Below are positions 27,109-35,543 of a stretch of 64,000 bases of DNA, piece by piece (position 1 is the first letter of the stretch; the number at the start of each line of letters is the position of its first letter). The stretch is from CALXQW01 sp031553045 (lineage in GTDB: Bacteria; Verrucomicrobiota; Verrucomicrobiia; Opitutales; Intestinicryptomonadaceae). Where the stretch lies: positions 115,112-179,111 of the forward strand of contig JAVBLZ010000011.1 of the NCBI GenBank assembly GCA_031553045.1, written 5' to 3'. Made by a program: the position numbers and the translations under genes. The notes beneath the pieces are model-generated. The model was not told where the DNA came from. It saw only the letters and a list, made by a program, of their open reading frames with translations, and did not search any database.

Positions 27109-27404
27109 AACATGAAACCACATACCGCATTGCTTGCACCGCCGTACAAGGAAAACCGATAAGCACAAGCTATGCCGAAATCAACACCGCAATTTGGAAA
27201 AAGTTTATAGGATTGGATGTGGAAAGAAAAAACAAGGGTAATACCGATAACAAACTTCACTATTATCTAAACCACGAATACAAAACACCACTACCGACAC
27301 CTTGCTAAAAGACAAAGACGGCCAATGCGGCGCATGGACAAGGGTTTTCCTAGACTGTCTGAAAGTCCACGGATTTACGCTTGAAAGAATATCGATTTGT
27401 AGGT
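27109..27404 (+). pseudogene. Relic of a second transglutaminase-like gene (middle part)
   Basis: This stretch is clearly homologous to 24218-24480. It translates as HETTYRIACTAVQGKP, INTAIWKKFIGLDV, then loses one base near 27285 and resumes in another frame as LLKDKDGQCGAWTRVFLDCL followed by KVHGFTLERIS before a stop. The catalytic Cys codon context (DGQCGAW) is preserved but the frame is broken and both gene ends are missing. It begins directly after the stop of the 25090 gene, where the paralog would sit. Confidence 0.8.
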
Positions 27405-27430
27405 AAGAATTTATACAGAAAGCGAAACCC

Positions 27431-28021
27431 ATGCGAGTTATTATTATTATTGTTTTTTTTATTATTTCAATAGCATTATCGTGGGCGGAGGAAGTAAACA
27501 CGTGGCGTGAAATGAAATTCAATGCGCCATCTATAGAATGTAGATTTGCGATTGATGCTGGACGGCTAAGCCCTGAGGGTAATGATGAAATCTCCAAATG
27601 GAATGGCAAATTGACGCCTCGATTCATTATGCATTTGGATGTTAAATCTGACTTGGATGATTTTTTCCCTATAATTATAAACTGTTCTCAGGAAACATAT
27701 CTGTATGCATTTTCAATAACTGACAAAAAACGGGCATCAATTCTTCCAAAAGAGGATATTCAAGAGTATCTTTCTCCTGAAAAGTGTACGAATTTAATAT
27801 TCAGAGTCGGCATTTTTGAAAACACAATGAATCCAAAAGAGCCCTCTTACGAAGTAGCCATCACAAAAGAGGAATTTATCAATCTTGTGAATATGATTTT
27901 AAAAGATATTTCTGAACAAAATTCAAAGATGAAAAACCCGAACGGTAAAGCGTCCGAAAAGGCATTGAAAACCAAGTCATTATTGGAAAATAAAATCCAA
28001 AACTTGAAATTGAAAAAGTAA
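27431..28021 (+). CDS. Small secreted 'WR...NCS' family protein
   Basis: This 196-residue protein has a signal peptide (MRVIIIIVFFIISIALSWA). The mature part begins with VNTWREMKF and contains KWNGKLTPRF and IIINCSQETYLYAFSI, matching the N-terminal domain of the 25090 product. The C-terminus is lysine-rich (residues ~170-196), perhaps a shortened version of the charged tail of the larger paralog. It lies between two fragments of a transglutaminase-like gene. Function is unknown. The repeated pairing with transglutaminase-like sequence suggests the two families act together or move together (inference). Confidence 0.65.
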   Translation: MRVIIIIVFFIISIALSWAEEVNTWREMKFNAPSIECRFAIDAGRLSPEGNDEISKWNGKLTPRFIMHLDVKSDLDDFFPIIINCSQETYLYAFSITDKKRASILPKEDIQEYLSPEKCTNLIFRVGIFENTMNPKEPSYEVAITKEEFINLVNMILKDISEQNSKMKNPNGKASEKALKTKSLLENKIQNLKLKK

Positions 28022-28082
28022 AATTATCAAAATCTTCGGCAATCTTTGAAGTACCTCAATATTTATCGTTAAAACCATTTCT

Positions 28083-28245
28083 TTTAGCGGATATTTTTAT
28101 TGGGTAAATGTGAGAATAAATGAACGAGAGCTTCAAAGAGATTTTGATGGCAATTCACTATGGATGATTATTATTCCGTATATAAAATTTATCTATTTCA
28201 AAAATATGAACCGCTATGGTTAGAATTAGATATAAATAACTATTA
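28083..28245 (+). pseudogene. Relic of a transglutaminase-like gene (3' end)
   Basis: The DNA matches 24911-25070 nearly base for base in its first half: FSGYFYWVNVR, then NERELQRDFDGN, after which a deletion shifts the frame and the remaining homology (DDYYSVYKIYLF) is read differently. No start or upstream domain is present. Together with the fragment at 27109 it implies a disrupted second copy with the small gene at 27431 lying between its pieces. The 60 bp before it show no clear features. Confidence 0.78.
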
Positions 28246-28303
28246 AACAAAATAAATCTTATTGGTTAATATAAATGCCATTGTCGGTAGAAGAGGGTTC
28301 GTC

Positions 28304-31255
28304 CTACTCGGAAAATAAAATGATATTGAAGCGCTGCATATATTCTGACAGTTCGTCGTGCGTAAGCCAAACTTCCTTGCTTGTAAGAAATTGCCCTTCG
28401 GCGTTGGCCACTCTTATTACGATGAGAATTTCTCCGCTCTGCTTATTATAACCTGCAACGTAAGCTTCTGTTTGATAGGTTTCATTTTTTTTGCTTTTCG
28501 AGGTAACGCCTAAGCTTTTACAAGTCGTAATCCATGTATGGATATCTTTGCTTTCTGTGCGTACCTGTTGTCTTTTTTCCATATCGCCAATTATGGTATC
28601 ATTTATTTTGGATACATATGCAAAAACCGGAACACCTTCATCTATACTTTGATGAATGCGCTGAATATCTGCAGAATCAAAACTCTTTTTTCTGTCATTC
28701 AAATCTATCATGTCAACTTTGACGCCCTTAAATCCGACATCTTTCAAGTATGCGACAAGTTGATCGTTAAACCAGCCTGTCCGGCTTGTTGTGCTGCTAA
28801 CAAGAGGCACGGCATCGAAATTGTTTGGGTCCAAATAGCGAAAGTAGATTAGCGTGAAGCTTCCATAAGGACTTGTTCTGGCATAATCAGCCTGCGAACA
28901 AGGTCTCATCTCCATGCGTACATCGCCATTTTCTCCTTTAATTACATTCGACTTAAGACGCATCTTAAATTCGGCGGGAGTTTCCGTAACCTTAGGGTCG
29001 TCATGTTCGGAAAATGAAATTATGCTTATTTCGGTATCAAGCTGTTTTACTTCATCACTACTAATCCAGACTTCTTTAAGGACAGAACGATTCCATGGCG
29101 ACTTCCACCGCAATATCATACCCCCGCCCGAATTATTTTTTAAAATAAGAAATTCCCGCCTCTGTTTATTGTATCCTGTGATATATACACATCCTAAGCG
29201 CTTTAGGTATGCGCAAACAGGAATTCCCTCATCTATGCTCTCTTGTATGGCATCGTCTGAGATTTTATCAGGGTTGGTGAATATTTCTTCAATTTTTACA
29301 CCCTTAAAACCGAGGCGTTTTAAATGTATGCCCAAGCTGCGAATCCAATAGAAATCGATCCCCAAAGGGAGGTCTTTGGTAAAAGATATGCCATCCATAT
29401 TGGGATTTAGGTATTGAAGATATGGTAATACAAAACAGTAGGGATAGGCCCTTGCATAATCTCTTAGTGTACTGGATTTTATTTCGATACGCACATTGTC
29501 GTCGGCGTCTTTCATAACATTTGATTTAAGGCGAGCCTTGAATTCGGAAGGAGTCTCCGTTTTTTTCAACCTTGCGTTTTGGAATTGCGTAGGAATAGGA
29601 ATGAGCGCTACATGCGGGTCGATTTGGCGCAATGTATTACCATCCCTCAATACGCCGCCTACGAGGTATCCCACCAGATATTCTTCATCCATAAAGCAGG
29701 CGTCTATGGCCTCTCGCAGCTCTTTATTTGTCAACCAAAGCTCTTGGGCATTCGCTTTTATTGTATCAAATTTTACAAGAAATTCTTTGCTTTGCTTGTT
29801 ATAGCCTACCACGTACACCGTCTTATATACATGAGTGGCTCTTTGGGGGAGCTCCAAATTTTCAAGTGCGCCCACCCAGTCATTTATATTTTTACTTTCC
29901 TTGCGCAACGCCAAGCGTTTTTCCAAATCGAGATAAAAAGATTTGCTGCCTTTAAACATGGTAATATAAATTGGGAAGCCTTCATCTATGCTATTGTATA
30001 TCTTTTCGTCTGAGAATTCGTTTAAATTATTATATGTAATATCGTAGAATTTTACACTTTGGGGTGTTTCAGAATTTAATAATGAAGCCAGTATGAATGT
30101 AGTATATCCATTTGGTCCTACGTGGCGCCTATTAAAATTTTTAAGATCAAAACTGGGGTTAAAGTAAAAAAGGTATGCCAGTGTATTACCCCAATCTCCA
30201 AGCTTCTTGAGGTCAACACCTTCAAGTTCTTTGTTATAATATTCGCACGCTTTAACGTCAATGCGCACATCTCCGTTTTCTTCCTTAATAATATTTGCCT
30301 TAAAATTTTCATATTCTTCAAAGATGGGAAACCCCACAGCCCACGGACATAGTTCCTGCAGTTCGCTGTGATTGAGCCAGAATTTTGAGGACTCGTGCTG
30401 TTCTTCGAGCGAAAGCCTGCGCTCTCTTGAGCCCATGGCCTCGACTTTTCTCATTACCACAAGAAATTCCTGACTTTTCACATTATAGCCAACTATACAT
30501 AAATTCGCCAGATATTGCAGCTCTTTGGATTCCTCCGCTTTTTTGTAAATGGGCAAGCTCTTACGAGCTAAAATCCAATCATTTATATTTTGATATTTTT
30601 CACGCTCAATTTGCCTTTGCTTTAACGTGGCGATGAGGGAGTCGGTCAGCCTATATGTTTTTGCGTAAATCGGAACGCCATCTTTTATGCTTTGTTGAAA
30701 ATCTTCAATGGGGATTTTCTCTTTAAAATAGTCGCGCCATCCAAATCTTACATTCTTAAAACCTATGTCTTTAAAATAACTCTCCAACCCTTGAATCCAG
30801 ATGGGTCTAGATGTGTCCCATGATGAAAATCTTTCAATTTTGGGCAAGCCTTCAATGAAAGATTTAGCATCCATTTTTGGATCTAAATAAAGCAGATAGG
30901 CAAATTCATCATATCCTACCTGCGTTGACTTGTTGTTTATTTTTTTAAGAGGCTCTCCATAAAACTCGTAAGGTTCAAACTCCATATAGATATCGCCGTT
31001 CTTTTCCCGCATTACATTTGCCCTCAGGCGAGCCTTAACTTCTTCCGGCGTTTCCATCTTCCCTGCATTCTCCCGCCCATTAGCATGGACAAGTGTCATA
31101 ATAAAAAGTATCAAAATATGCGTTGTGAATATCAGCGTATTTTGGACAGATGAAAAATTAAAATAGCTGTACGAAAAGATACTTATCTTCTTGTCGTCAA
31201 ATGCGCTTACGCCGTATTTTTGCATAGATAGATTTTTGGTGATAAAAAATATCAT
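28304..31255 (-). CDS. Secreted protein with four copies of an undescribed ~200-residue domain
   Basis: This 983-residue protein matches no family I recognise. A hydrophobic export segment lies at residues 41-57, after an unusually long N-terminal stretch, so the true start may be the ATG at residue 11 or later. Four repeats follow at about 68-302, 316-518, 567-748 and 758-983. Each has, in order: TPxEFKxRLKxNV, ENGDVRxE, a YLxYLDP block, a YLKxxGFKxVK helix-strand, a SIDEGxP strand, usually an NDW segment, and VGYNKQSxEFLV then WLTxxEL. The GF-V, IDEG-P and VGYN-EFLV order resembles C39/papain-like peptidases, but no repeat has a Cys or His in the catalytic places, so an inactive fold is the best guess. 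Repeat 3 lacks the NDW segment. A one-domain paralog is at 62716. Confidence 0.7.
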   Translation of the reverse strand: MIFFITKNLSMQKYGVSAFDDKKISIFSYSYFNFSSVQNTLIFTTHILILFIMTLVHANGRENAGKMETPEEVKARLRANVMREKNGDIYMEFEPYEFYGEPLKKINNKSTQVGYDEFAYLLYLDPKMDAKSFIEGLPKIERFSSWDTSRPIWIQGLESYFKDIGFKNVRFGWRDYFKEKIPIEDFQQSIKDGVPIYAKTYRLTDSLIATLKQRQIEREKYQNINDWILARKSLPIYKKAEESKELQYLANLCIVGYNVKSQEFLVVMRKVEAMGSRERRLSLEEQHESSKFWLNHSELQELCPWAVGFPIFEEYENFKANIIKEENGDVRIDVKACEYYNKELEGVDLKKLGDWGNTLAYLFYFNPSFDLKNFNRRHVGPNGYTTFILASLLNSETPQSVKFYDITYNNLNEFSDEKIYNSIDEGFPIYITMFKGSKSFYLDLEKRLALRKESKNINDWVGALENLELPQRATHVYKTVYVVGYNKQSKEFLVKFDTIKANAQELWLTNKELREAIDACFMDEEYLVGYLVGGVLRDGNTLRQIDPHVALIPIPTQFQNARLKKTETPSEFKARLKSNVMKDADDNVRIEIKSSTLRDYARAYPYCFVLPYLQYLNPNMDGISFTKDLPLGIDFYWIRSLGIHLKRLGFKGVKIEEIFTNPDKISDDAIQESIDEGIPVCAYLKRLGCVYITGYNKQRREFLILKNNSGGGMILRWKSPWNRSVLKEVWISSDEVKQLDTEISIISFSEHDDPKVTETPAEFKMRLKSNVIKGENGDVRMEMRPCSQADYARTSPYGSFTLIYFRYLDPNNFDAVPLVSSTTSRTGWFNDQLVAYLKDVGFKGVKVDMIDLNDRKKSFDSADIQRIHQSIDEGVPVFAYVSKINDTIIGDMEKRQQVRTESKDIHTWITTCKSLGVTSKSKKNETYQTEAYVAGYNKQSGEILIVIRVANAEGQFLTSKEVWLTHDELSEYMQRFNIILFSE

Positions 31256-31277
31256 AATGCCTGTAATGAGCGTTGTA

Positions 31278-31931
31278 TTAAGGCTTCCCCATGAGCAGAG
31301 ATCTTGTTTTTTCTGAATCTTCTGAAAGGCTTAAATCTAAAATGCCGCCTGTGTTTTTGCCGAAATATGGGAAAGCCGCATAGACCAATGTGGGCATGAG
31401 TTTGCGCAGGTCGTTGTTGTAAGTAGTGCAGGTGATTTTTATCGCCCATTCTTCTTTTTTTTGCTTTGTTTCTACAAAAATCTTTTTATTGACGGCGCTT
31501 AAAGAGAGCATGTTCACGTAAATTATGTCGCTTCTGATTGTGTTGCTGTAACCCACAACCCCATAGATTGGAGAATATACGACACCGCCGTCGGAAGTCG
31601 AAACATAACCGCCGCCCAAAGTCCCATAGACGGGGCTTTCATAGCTTGAGGTTACAACTTTGCCATCGCCCACGTGATAGTCTGCAAATATGACAATATC
31701 GGCATTGTCTTCATTTTGCGCTTTCACAAAACCTGCCGCCAAAAGACCTTTATCGAAGTATGTGCAAAATTCTTCAAAAACCAAGCTGGACGCATCTTCT
31801 TTGAGAGGTTTTATCACATAGTACAGACCCTTCTTTTGCCCAATGGCATCTATTGCAACGTTGTAGGATGAACACCCCGCAAACAGCAGGCAAAGGACGG
31901 TTAAAAGAAGATATTTAGAATTTTGAATCAT
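31278..31931 (-). CDS. Predicted outer-membrane lipoprotein (DUF4136-like)
   Basis: The start is taken at 31931 (MIQNSKYLLL), 217 residues, which places the lipobox LLFAGC at residues ~15-20. The protein then has a beta-strand pattern with a glycine/serine/tyrosine-rich loop (YGTLGGGYVSTSDGGVVY), reminiscent of DUF4136 lipoproteins. The longer frame to 31970 has no better signal. It lies 31 bp downstream of the sulfatase stop and 22 bp upstream of the four-repeat gene, so the three may be one transcript. Function is unknown. Confidence 0.72.
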   Translation of the reverse strand: MIQNSKYLLLTVLCLLFAGCSSYNVAIDAIGQKKGLYYVIKPLKEDASSLVFEEFCTYFDKGLLAAGFVKAQNEDNADIVIFADYHVGDGKVVTSSYESPVYGTLGGGYVSTSDGGVVYSPIYGVVGYSNTIRSDIIYVNMLSLSAVNKKIFVETKQKKEEWAIKITCTTYNNDLRKLMPTLVYAAFPYFGKNTGGILDLSLSEDSEKTRSLLMGKP

Positions 31932-31962
31932 GTAAATTTTGCTTGTTGAATTGAGGCGGGTG

Positions 31963-33528
31963 TTAATCATCGCTGTCGTCGGCTTTTGAGCGTTTTACTT
32001 TTTTGCCGCTTAGTTTTTCTTCACGTTCTTTTTTGAGGCGTTCACGCACTTTTTTTGCGAGGGCGTCATTCTTCCAATCTTTTGCGATAAATTCGTCGTT
32101 GATTCCTGCAAGATGTTTTTCAAGTTTTTCATGAAGATCTTTGATTACTTTGTCGTAGTCGGGGGTTTCTCCAAAGTAAATTGCCTTGAGCTGGAACGGG
32201 TCTTTGGCGTTGTCATAAAGTATGCCGTAAGGGTTTTTTTGGTCGGGGTTGAATTTGAAATAAATGGGCAGATGCTGCGCCAATACGTAGGTATATTCAT
32301 TTGTGCGTACTCCTCTAAAATCTCTGGGAGAATCTGCCGCACCATAAAATTCAAAGAAGCGAGCCTCGGGAAGATTTTTTTGCTCTTTGCCCAACATGAG
32401 GGGCGCAAAGCTTACGCCTTGTACGCTATTTGGAATTTCAATTCCCATTAGGTCTAAGATTGTTGGCATAAAATCTATACTGGATATCGCATTTGGGGCA
32501 TCTTGAATTTTCAACTTGCCTTCCCAGTGGAATACTGCGGGGATGCGCATGGCTTCTTCAAACCAAATGCCTTTGGTCATTTTATTGTGAGAACCCATCA
32601 TCTCGCCGTGGTCGCTGGTAACAACTATTATTGTGTCTTCAAAAAGATTATTTTGTTTAAGCCAATCTACGACCCTTCCCATTTCGTGGTCTATAGAGGT
32701 GATTGCGCCAAAGTAACCCGGAACAGAACCTCTTAAAGAAGCTTTTTTAGGGTCTTCATTTTCAAAAGAAGCGTTTTTTCTATTGATAAATTTTTCTGGC
32801 GGAGTGTAGAGAGCCTCGTATTCTTTTGGTGCGGCATAGCCGTAACCGCTTTTTACCCTGATTTCCGTATAGGCTTTGCGTTTGCCTTCGTAACCTTTAC
32901 CGCTACCCGTATGGGGTGGACCAAAACTTATAAAAAGGGCAAAGGGGGCGTCTTTATTTGCTTTCATCCATTCCATTCCTTTTTCAACTTCAAATGGAGG
33001 CTGCCAGCCGTCGCCGTGATTCACAATTTCTTCGTCATTGAGGCGATATTCTCTTTCAAAATGTTTGTGTCCGCTTGCGGAATCCAAAAAATAGTCTATG
33101 CCATGTCTGCGTTCTTTGGGGACATCGCTATTTCTGCCTTTCGCTTTTTCGCCGTCCATGTGCCATTTACCTATGTAGGCAATTTTGTAGCCCGCCGATT
33201 TTAGAGAATCAAAAATAAGGGCGGTTTTGGGGTCTAAGGTTTTGTCGTTGTGGTTTTGCTTGTGAGAGTGCACATACATGCCGCTAAAAGTGCTTGCCCT
33301 GTTTGGACCGCAAATGGGAGTATTGCATATTGCGTTTCTAAAAAACACACCGCCCGAGGCAAGTTTATCGGTAGTGGGTGTCTGCACGGGGTCTTGTTTT
33401 GCAAAGCTCACCGCCTGAGCGCGCCATTGGTCGCTAATCATAAATACGAGGTTTGGCTTTTTTTGTTGGGCATAAGCGCTTGACATAATGCAAAGCGTAA
33501 GTGCGAGTATGCAGAGTATGGTTCTCAT
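31963..33528 (-). CDS. Secreted sulfatase
   Basis: This 521-residue protein is read from the ATG at 33528 (MRTILCILAL), which gives a clean signal peptide ending SAYA-QQ. It has the formylglycine sulfatase signature CGPNR (residues 73-77, Cys type), a metal-site MISDQWR near the N-terminus, IGKWHMDG and TSDHGEMMGSHN. It would remove sulfate esters from glycans outside the cytoplasm, provided a formylglycine-generating or anaerobic maturase exists elsewhere in the genome. The C-terminus is lysine-rich and acidic. The upstream frame to 33591 lacks a signal-like start. Confidence 0.92.
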   Translation of the reverse strand: MRTILCILALTLCIMSSAYAQQKKPNLVFMISDQWRAQAVSFAKQDPVQTPTTDKLASGGVFFRNAICNTPICGPNRASTFSGMYVHSHKQNHNDKTLDPKTALIFDSLKSAGYKIAYIGKWHMDGEKAKGRNSDVPKERRHGIDYFLDSASGHKHFEREYRLNDEEIVNHGDGWQPPFEVEKGMEWMKANKDAPFALFISFGPPHTGSGKGYEGKRKAYTEIRVKSGYGYAAPKEYEALYTPPEKFINRKNASFENEDPKKASLRGSVPGYFGAITSIDHEMGRVVDWLKQNNLFEDTIIVVTSDHGEMMGSHNKMTKGIWFEEAMRIPAVFHWEGKLKIQDAPNAISSIDFMPTILDLMGIEIPNSVQGVSFAPLMLGKEQKNLPEARFFEFYGAADSPRDFRGVRTNEYTYVLAQHLPIYFKFNPDQKNPYGILYDNAKDPFQLKAIYFGETPDYDKVIKDLHEKLEKHLAGINDEFIAKDWKNDALAKKVRERLKKEREEKLSGKKVKRSKADDSDD

Positions 33529-33642
33529 AGGCAAAGTTTGTTTTGTGTAAACGTAAAGTATGCCGAGTTTACGCATTTTTTCAAGCTTCAATATTGGGGT
33601 TTATGTGTTGACTTAAACGTGTAAATTTAATTTTTTCAAAGT

Positions 33643-34035
33643 ATGAAAATTCTTACGATAATTTTATTTACAGCGCTATTTTGCGCATCTTGTGCAAGCG
33701 GGCAAAAAGACTCGGCAAATGATTCCGAAGTTATGCGTCTATCAAGCGCCAATTCGTTTTTTAAAGTGGGCAAATTTTTTGCGGTAAACCTAGATTCAAA
33801 TCCGACAACAGGCTATGAGTGGTCGGCGACAGATTATGACAAGAACATAATTGAGCTTGTGGATGTGAAACATACCCCTACGAATACTGGCAGGGTGGGG
33901 ACTGGCGGCGTTACGGAGCTTAAATTTTTGGCAAAGGCAAGCGGTAAGACGGGGCTCAAACTGATATATTCCCGACAGTGGGAAAAGGATGTAAAGCCAA
34001 TCAAAGAGGTTGCCTTTAACATAAATGTAGAGTAG
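33643..34035 (+). CDS. Chagasin-like (I42) cysteine-peptidase inhibitor
   Basis: This 130-residue protein has a probable lipoprotein-type signal (Cys at residue 17) and the three inhibitory loops of chagasin in order: NPTTGYEW (residues 53-60), GTGG (86-89) and RQWE (111-114). Chagasins bind the active-site cleft of papain-like enzymes. It is the first gene of a plus-strand string and its stop is 40 bp before the next start. Natural targets may be host or own secreted papain-fold enzymes; transglutaminase-like and papain-like domains are encoded within 10 kb (the link is inference). Confidence 0.85.
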   Translation: MKILTIILFTALFCASCASGQKDSANDSEVMRLSSANSFFKVGKFFAVNLDSNPTTGYEWSATDYDKNIIELVDVKHTPTNTGRVGTGGVTELKFLAKASGKTGLKLIYSRQWEKDVKPIKEVAFNINVE

Positions 34036-34075
34036 ATATTTAAGGCTCTTTGCAGACTCAATTTGAAAAATTTTA

Positions 34076-35032
34076 ATGAATTTAAGAATATCAGTTTTTG
34101 CGTCCGTTTTTGCCATTGCATCAGGCTATGCTTCGGAGACCACTTTTTATATTGAACCAAAGGGCGAGCTGGGTGCTCCTATCATGCCGCCTTTACAGGT
34201 GCACGCCCCATTCCTCTCGCAGAGGCCGGACGCCGAATTTGTGCTGACATCTTCCGCCGAAAATCACAAGCGTTCTGGCATAGATGATGTGCGTTTATCC
34301 ACAAAAGATTCCGGTGCAAAAATCTCATCCGCCCAGCAGTGGGACATAAATTCTCAGTTGCAAAAAAAAATATTCGGCGGAAAAGTTTATATTAAATCTA
34401 GCATTGGCGACCACGCTACAACTTTCTTGATTAGGGGCAAAAACCCCAGCGATGAAGATGTTAAAAATTTCATCAAGGCAAATTGTAAAGACCATTGGTA
34501 CGCTTGGGCAATAGCCCAGCATGAGAGCAGGCAGCACTTTAATTTGTTCAACCAATTTAACACTCAGGAAAAAATATTTGGCACGCCAAACTATGGCGCT
34601 CCCGACGGTTGGGGGATAATGCAGTTGGATTCAAGCAGGGGTTCGGAAATTTCTACGGAAGAAGTTTACAACTGGCAGGCAAATGTGCTTTCAGGGTTGA
34701 AGCTCATGGATAAGGCAAAGAAAGAGGCGCTTGCGTATTTCAACGCCGTAAAGCGCACATTCCCCGATAAGTGGGAGGAGCCGCCTACGGTCTATACCCC
34801 GCAGGGTTGCGTTAGCAAACTTGCGGCGCTGGATGCCGCAGTAATTCAGATGTATAATGGCGCCGCCGTAGTCCGCAAATTAAAGACGCCTTTTGGTACA
34901 TACACCTATTATCGCTCTTGTTGGGAGTTCGACGAGAACGCCGCCAAGGGTTCTAGATGGCGTTTTAAAATCAACAATCACGACTACGTTCACAAGGTTG
35001 TTTATAATGAAATTGAAGGGCACATCAAATAG
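34076..35032 (+). CDS. Secreted lysozyme-fold (SLT-like) protein
   Basis: This 318-residue protein has a signal peptide (residues 1-~18, ending SGYA). Residues ~140-290 resemble a soluble-lytic-transglycosylase fold: AWAIAQHESR with a candidate catalytic Glu, then DGWGIMQLD in the place of the usual G-x-MQ motif, later an AVIQMYNG helix. The N-terminal ~130 residues are unrecognised. The coding end overlaps the exosortase start by 26 bp, which ties it to the sorting genes. It may open peptidoglycan for passage of the sorted protein (inference). Confidence 0.65.
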   Translation: MNLRISVFASVFAIASGYASETTFYIEPKGELGAPIMPPLQVHAPFLSQRPDAEFVLTSSAENHKRSGIDDVRLSTKDSGAKISSAQQWDINSQLQKKIFGGKVYIKSSIGDHATTFLIRGKNPSDEDVKNFIKANCKDHWYAWAIAQHESRQHFNLFNQFNTQEKIFGTPNYGAPDGWGIMQLDSSRGSEISTEEVYNWQANVLSGLKLMDKAKKEALAYFNAVKRTFPDKWEEPPTVYTPQGCVSKLAALDAAVIQMYNGAAVVRKLKTPFGTYTYYRSCWEFDENAAKGSRWRFKINNHDYVHKVVYNEIEGHIK

Positions 35033-35543
35033 CTTGCAGATAATGCGCATATTGCTTGCCGTATCGCCTATGCTCTTGTTTAGGCTGATTCCCGATGTCG
35101 TGAGGCTTGAATTTTTTGCCTATCCTGCGGCGTATTTGTCAACGATATTTGCTTCCGCCGCAAATCCTGTGCCTTCTGAAAACGGCTATTGCGTGGTTTT
35201 ATTTTCAAATTCTTATGAGATTGTGTCCAGATGCAGCGCAGTCATATTTTGCTCCATTGTTTATGCGCTGACATTCTTTACAATCTCTGCAAATAGCCGC
35301 ACTTTTTCAGACCTGATTTTTAAATATACCTTATCAATTTTTCCGGCATATCTTTTTGCGGTTTTTGTAAATTCAATGCGCTTTGTGCTATTTTCAATTT
35401 TAGCAGAAATATTTTCAGGCTATGTGCAGGGCAGATATTTTGCGTTGATACACATGGCGGTGGGGTCTGTAATTTTTGGCATATCTTTGCTTGCATTTAT
35501 TAGCTTAATAAAAATTAGCATTTTAAAGAAAGAGATGTCATGA
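35007..35543 (+). CDS. Small exosortase, XrtK-like
   Basis: The start is at the ATG at 35007 (MKLKGTSNS), 178 residues; the longer frame runs back through the upstream gene. The protein is almost all membrane segments (about five or six). The exosortase triad is visible in order: Cys in the SRCSAVIFCS span, Arg in FVNSMRFV, and His in ALIHMAVGSVIFG. Small exosortases of this kind work next to a dedicated substrate. The start of the following gene overlaps its stop (ATGA). The C-terminal signal MDEPE of that neighbour fits the XrtK/MSEP-CTERM pairing known in Bacteroidota. Confidence 0.78.
   Translation: MKLKGTSNSLQIMRILLAVSPMLLFRLIPDVVRLEFFAYPAAYLSTIFASAANPVPSENGYCVVLFSNSYEIVSRCSAVIFCSIVYALTFFTISANSRTFSDLIFKYTLSIFPAYLFAVFVNSMRFVLFSILAEIFSGYVQGRYFALIHMAVGSVIFGISLLAFISLIKISILKKEMS

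Noticed and set aside
28304..31255. Active C39 or papain-like peptidase
   Set aside because: Motif order is suggestive, but no repeat has a cysteine and histidine at the expected positions.
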